A DNA stretch of 64,000 bases from Ensifer aridi (lineage in GTDB: Bacteria; Pseudomonadota; Alphaproteobacteria; Rhizobiales; Rhizobiaceae): contig NZ_LUAV01000035.1 of NCBI RefSeq assembly GCF_002078505.1, positions 124,001 to 188,000 of the forward strand, written 5' to 3'. The notes beneath the pieces are model-generated. The model was not told where the DNA came from, ran no database searches, and saw nothing but the letters and a program-made list of their open reading frames with translations. This document shows, in pieces, positions 62,401 through 64,000 of this stretch. Within the stretch, counting starts at the first letter, position 1, and the number at the start of each line of letters is the position of its first letter. A program made the translations under genes and the position numbers.

Positions 62401-64000
62401 CGAGAGCGATGACGTGGAATTTGCCGACCGAATTCTCGGCAAGATCGCCGGAAAACTCCGGTTTGATGCCGATCATCGGCCCTTCCGGCTTCACCGGCAG
62501 GGTCAGCGAACGCTCGACCGCCCTCCCGCCGGCCTCCCGCATGCGCACCGTTACATTGGCGTTGAGCAATTGCGTGGTCGCGGGAACCTCGGTCAGATCC
62601 ACGTTGAAGCCGGATTTCCCGTTCTCGTCGAGCGGTTCGAGACCTTCCAGCGGCAAACGGCTGTCCTCGCTCGCCTCCTCGTCGGCAAGGCCGAAGAAGT
62701 AGCCCTTGAAGGCTTCGCTCTCACGTGTCGGCTTGACCGAAATCCCGCCTTCGAGCGTCAGGCCCGCGGCCGGCGCGCCATAGAGGAAGCGGCCGTCGAC
62801 GGCGACCTCGATCGGCGTTCCGACCTCGATCGCCTTTGCTTGGCTGGTCAGGTCGAATTCGGTCCGGTCCGGCACGAAATCATCGACAAGGAACTGCTTC
62901 TCGCCGATCGCCGGGCCCTTCGGATCGGTGAAGATCTGCATCGTCCAGGTGCCGCGCATGGCGTTTTCGGGGATCGGCAGATCGAGTGTGTGGCCGCCGA
63001 GCTTGCCGCCACCGCTGACGAGACGGCGATCCTCCACTCCGTCCGGCCGCAGGAAGACGAAGGTGAGCGGCAGGTTCTCGATCGCCGCACCATTGACGTC
63101 GCGGGCAAGTGCGGCCGCATGAACGGTCTCGCCAGCGCGATAGATGCCACGCTCGGTCCAGGAGAAGAGGTCGATCGCGCCGGGGGCCGCGCGGCCGGTG
63201 ACACCGCGGTCGGAGAGGTCGAAACCGGCGCGCGTCATATCGAGAAAGACATAGTCGTCATCGCCCTTCTTGGCGGTGATGACGGCAGGCGTCATGCTGG
63301 CCGTGCCACGGATCAGACCGGCGGCGAAGGTCGCGCGTCCTTCCGCGTCGGTCGTCGCGGTGCCCAGCACTTCGTTGTTCTTCGCGACGAGCTGCAGTTC
63401 GACATCACCGAGCGGTTTGGCGCTCGCGAGCGAGCGGACGAAGACGTTGAGCCCGTCCGTGCCGGCATAGGTCGAAATGCCGATGTCGGAGACGACGAAC
63501 CATTGCGTGGCACGTGCATCCCAATCCTGGGTGAGGCCGGTCCCCGACGTGGCCGTCAGCACGTAGACGCCTGGCTTGCGCTTCGGCAGCACTTCGTCGA
63601 CCGGGAAGCTCGTGACCGCTTCCTTGTTCAGCTCGGTTTCGATGTCGATGCCACCTTGCCAGACGAGTTCGCCGCTTTGGTCCTTGATGAGCTCTTCGCC
63701 GTAACCGTCGATCTGGGTCAGGAACTGTGAACTGGTGAGCAGCGACGAGATGCTGCGGTCGCCGATGCGGTAGAGCTTGAGGTTGGCGCTTTCCGTATTC
63801 ACCGAAACGATCGGGATGCCGCGCCGCGCGGTGGACGGCAGCACGAAGCTGTCTCCGGTGAAGCGCACCATCGGCGAGCGGTCTTTGACATAGATGTCGA
63901 GGCTGACCGGCGTTTCGATGATTTCGTCGACGGAGGAGGGCAGACCCGGTCGGAATGCAAGCTTGTAGCGTTGCCCGTGCTTCAGGCCTTCGACGCAGAT
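59495..64000 (-). CDS. Bacterial alpha-2-macroglobulin, partial (5' end outside window)
   Basis: At least 1501 residues of a YfhM-like protease trap; the reading frame is open to the right edge, so the signal peptide and N-terminus are missing. MG domains occupy the visible start; the bait region is not identifiable by eye. The thioester motif CAEQ (PYGCAEQTTSR, near 60840) is intact, and the thioester and receptor-like domains end the protein. It is periplasmic and, with PBP1C, is thought to guard the envelope and help repair peptidoglycan when proteases breach the cell. The stop lies 8 bases before pbpC. Confidence 0.94.
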   Translation of the reverse strand: MCVEGLKHGQRYKLAFRPGLPSSVDEIIETPVSLDIYVKDRSPMVRFTGDSFVLPSTARRGIPIVSVNTESANLKLYRIGDRSISSLLTSSQFLTQIDGYGEELIKDQSGELVWQGGIDIETELNKEAVTSFPVDEVLPKRKPGVYVLTATSGTGLTQDWDARATQWFVVSDIGISTYAGTDGLNVFVRSLASAKPLGDVELQLVAKNNEVLGTATTDAEGRATFAAGLIRGTASMTPAVITAKKGDDDYVFLDMTRAGFDLSDRGVTGRAAPGAIDLFSWTERGIYRAGETVHAAALARDVNGAAIENLPLTFVFLRPDGVEDRRLVSGGGKLGGHTLDLPIPENAMRGTWTMQIFTDPKGPAIGEKQFLVDDFVPDRTEFDLTSQAKAIEVGTPIEVAVDGRFLYGAPAAGLTLEGGISVKPTRESEAFKGYFFGLADEEASEDSRLPLEGLEPLDENGKSGFNVDLTEVPATTQLLNANVTVRMREAGGRAVERSLTLPVKPEGPMIGIKPEFSGDLAENSVGKFHVIALGADGAKVPMPGLVWKLVSVERNYQWYRDGTAWKYEPVISTKQVANGTVDVAQGGAEIAVPVGWGRYRLEIETAAMDGPTSSVEFDAGWYVAATSTETPDGLEIALDKENYAVGETAKLKVSPRFAGELLVTVGTENLITTKTASIAEAGGEVELPVTADWGAGAYVTATLYRPGDAQESRMPMRAIGVKWLAVDPAERKLAITLDVPEKTQPRQPLDISLKVRGAGANEDAYVTVAAVDVGILNLTRYETPDPDGWYFGQRRLGLEIRDLYGRLIDGSLGATGRLRTGGDGGQMPLQGNPPTEKLVAFFSGPVKLDADGEAKVRFDIPPFNGTARVMAVAWTKSGVGDAVKDVVIRDPVVVTASLPKFLAPGDRAELRLDIANTDGPAGDYQLQVTSNGPLTVEQTGAAQTLRLEAGGKSAVKLPLVGQYPGGGLVTVTLAGAAGPSLEQTLDIPVRPATLPITERQVVNIAAGSSLTVDDQLLADSVLQGASVSLNVTRSAAFDIPALLMALDRYPYGCAEQTTSRALPLLYLSELSKQSGLAEDEAVAKRVQEAIYTVLSYQSSAGSFGLWSPGSGDLWLDAYVTDFLTRAREQKFDVPEQAMVQALENLQNTLSYETNVKDRGNEIAYALYVLARDRKAAISDLRYYADTMLGDFPTPLSKAHIAAALALYGDAERSQEIFAAAVNMSTGLVNVSLARSDYGSSLRDGAAVLALAAESRPVPPIIPELSKIVAKEWQQSRYTSTQEQAWMLLAARAIQGGDEDMRLEINGAGRSGSYAARITGDALMEHPVVIRNNSADAVSAVVTTVAAPQQPLSAGGNGFTIERTYYTLDGVEANVMEARQNERYVVVLKVTESNDWPSRVLITDLLPAGFEIDNPSLVDSAQLSNFEWIGEVEAAHTEFRSDRFVAAFDRSTGDNREITLAYVVRAVTPGTYDHPAASVEDMYRPQFSARTATGRMEVLAAQ

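Overview
The window reads as an alpha-proteobacterium of the Rhizobiales, most likely Sinorhizobium/Ensifer. The basis is high GC content, three copies of rhizobial intergenic mosaic (RIME-like) palindromes, a heat-regulated groESL copy with small heat shock genes, CUT1 and CUT2 sugar ABC importers, HWE-type kinases, and a membrane-bound PuuD urate oxidase. There are no rRNA, tRNA, CRISPR, phage or transposase genes. The accessory gene content would suit a large chromid or megaplasmid, but that is inference.

Layout. 0.2-2.4 kb: an iron-type alcohol dehydrogenase and a PdxA-family dehydrogenase behind a palindromic operator. 2.5-3.9 kb: a secreted RTX repeat protein. 4.3-6.3 kb: an acyltransferase-3/SGNH membrane enzyme. 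6.3-6.6 kb: a non-coding stretch holding a degenerate copy of a leader element that recurs at 29.7 kb. 7.3-21.7 kb: an envelope and signalling block with a DUF1003 protein, a patatin phospholipase, an orphan NtrC-type regulator, an MFS carrier, a CHASE3 kinase, two further two-component proteins, a DegP protease and an RND efflux pair. Sigma-54 promoters stand before the patatin gene and degP. Related GTGG...CCAC palindromes lie upstream of both and upstream of the regulator gene.

21.8-29.6 kb: a NarL-type two-component pair divergent from a ribose-type sugar ABC operon that ends in an SMP-30 lactonase. 29.6-33.5 kb: a CUT1-type binding protein and two permeases with unusually large inserts and no ATPase. 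33.6-34.3 kb: an isoaspartyl methyltransferase.

34.9-53.2 kb: purine catabolism. A purine permease, a PuuE-UraD fusion, HIU hydrolase, XdhABC, a LysR regulator, PuuD and guanine deaminase together cover guanine, xanthine, urate and allantoin up to allantoate. The block is split by about 6.5 kb of unrelated small genes (exported protein, Crp regulator, cytochrome c, SRPBCC protein, ModA-like protein, variant arginase, frame-damaged GFA gene, L,D-transpeptidase). 53.4-56.7 kb: CIRCE-controlled groESL and two Hsp20 genes, one behind a candidate RNA thermometer. 57.0-64.0 kb: a DUF982 protein, then PBP1C and a bacterial alpha-2-macroglobulin running off the right edge.
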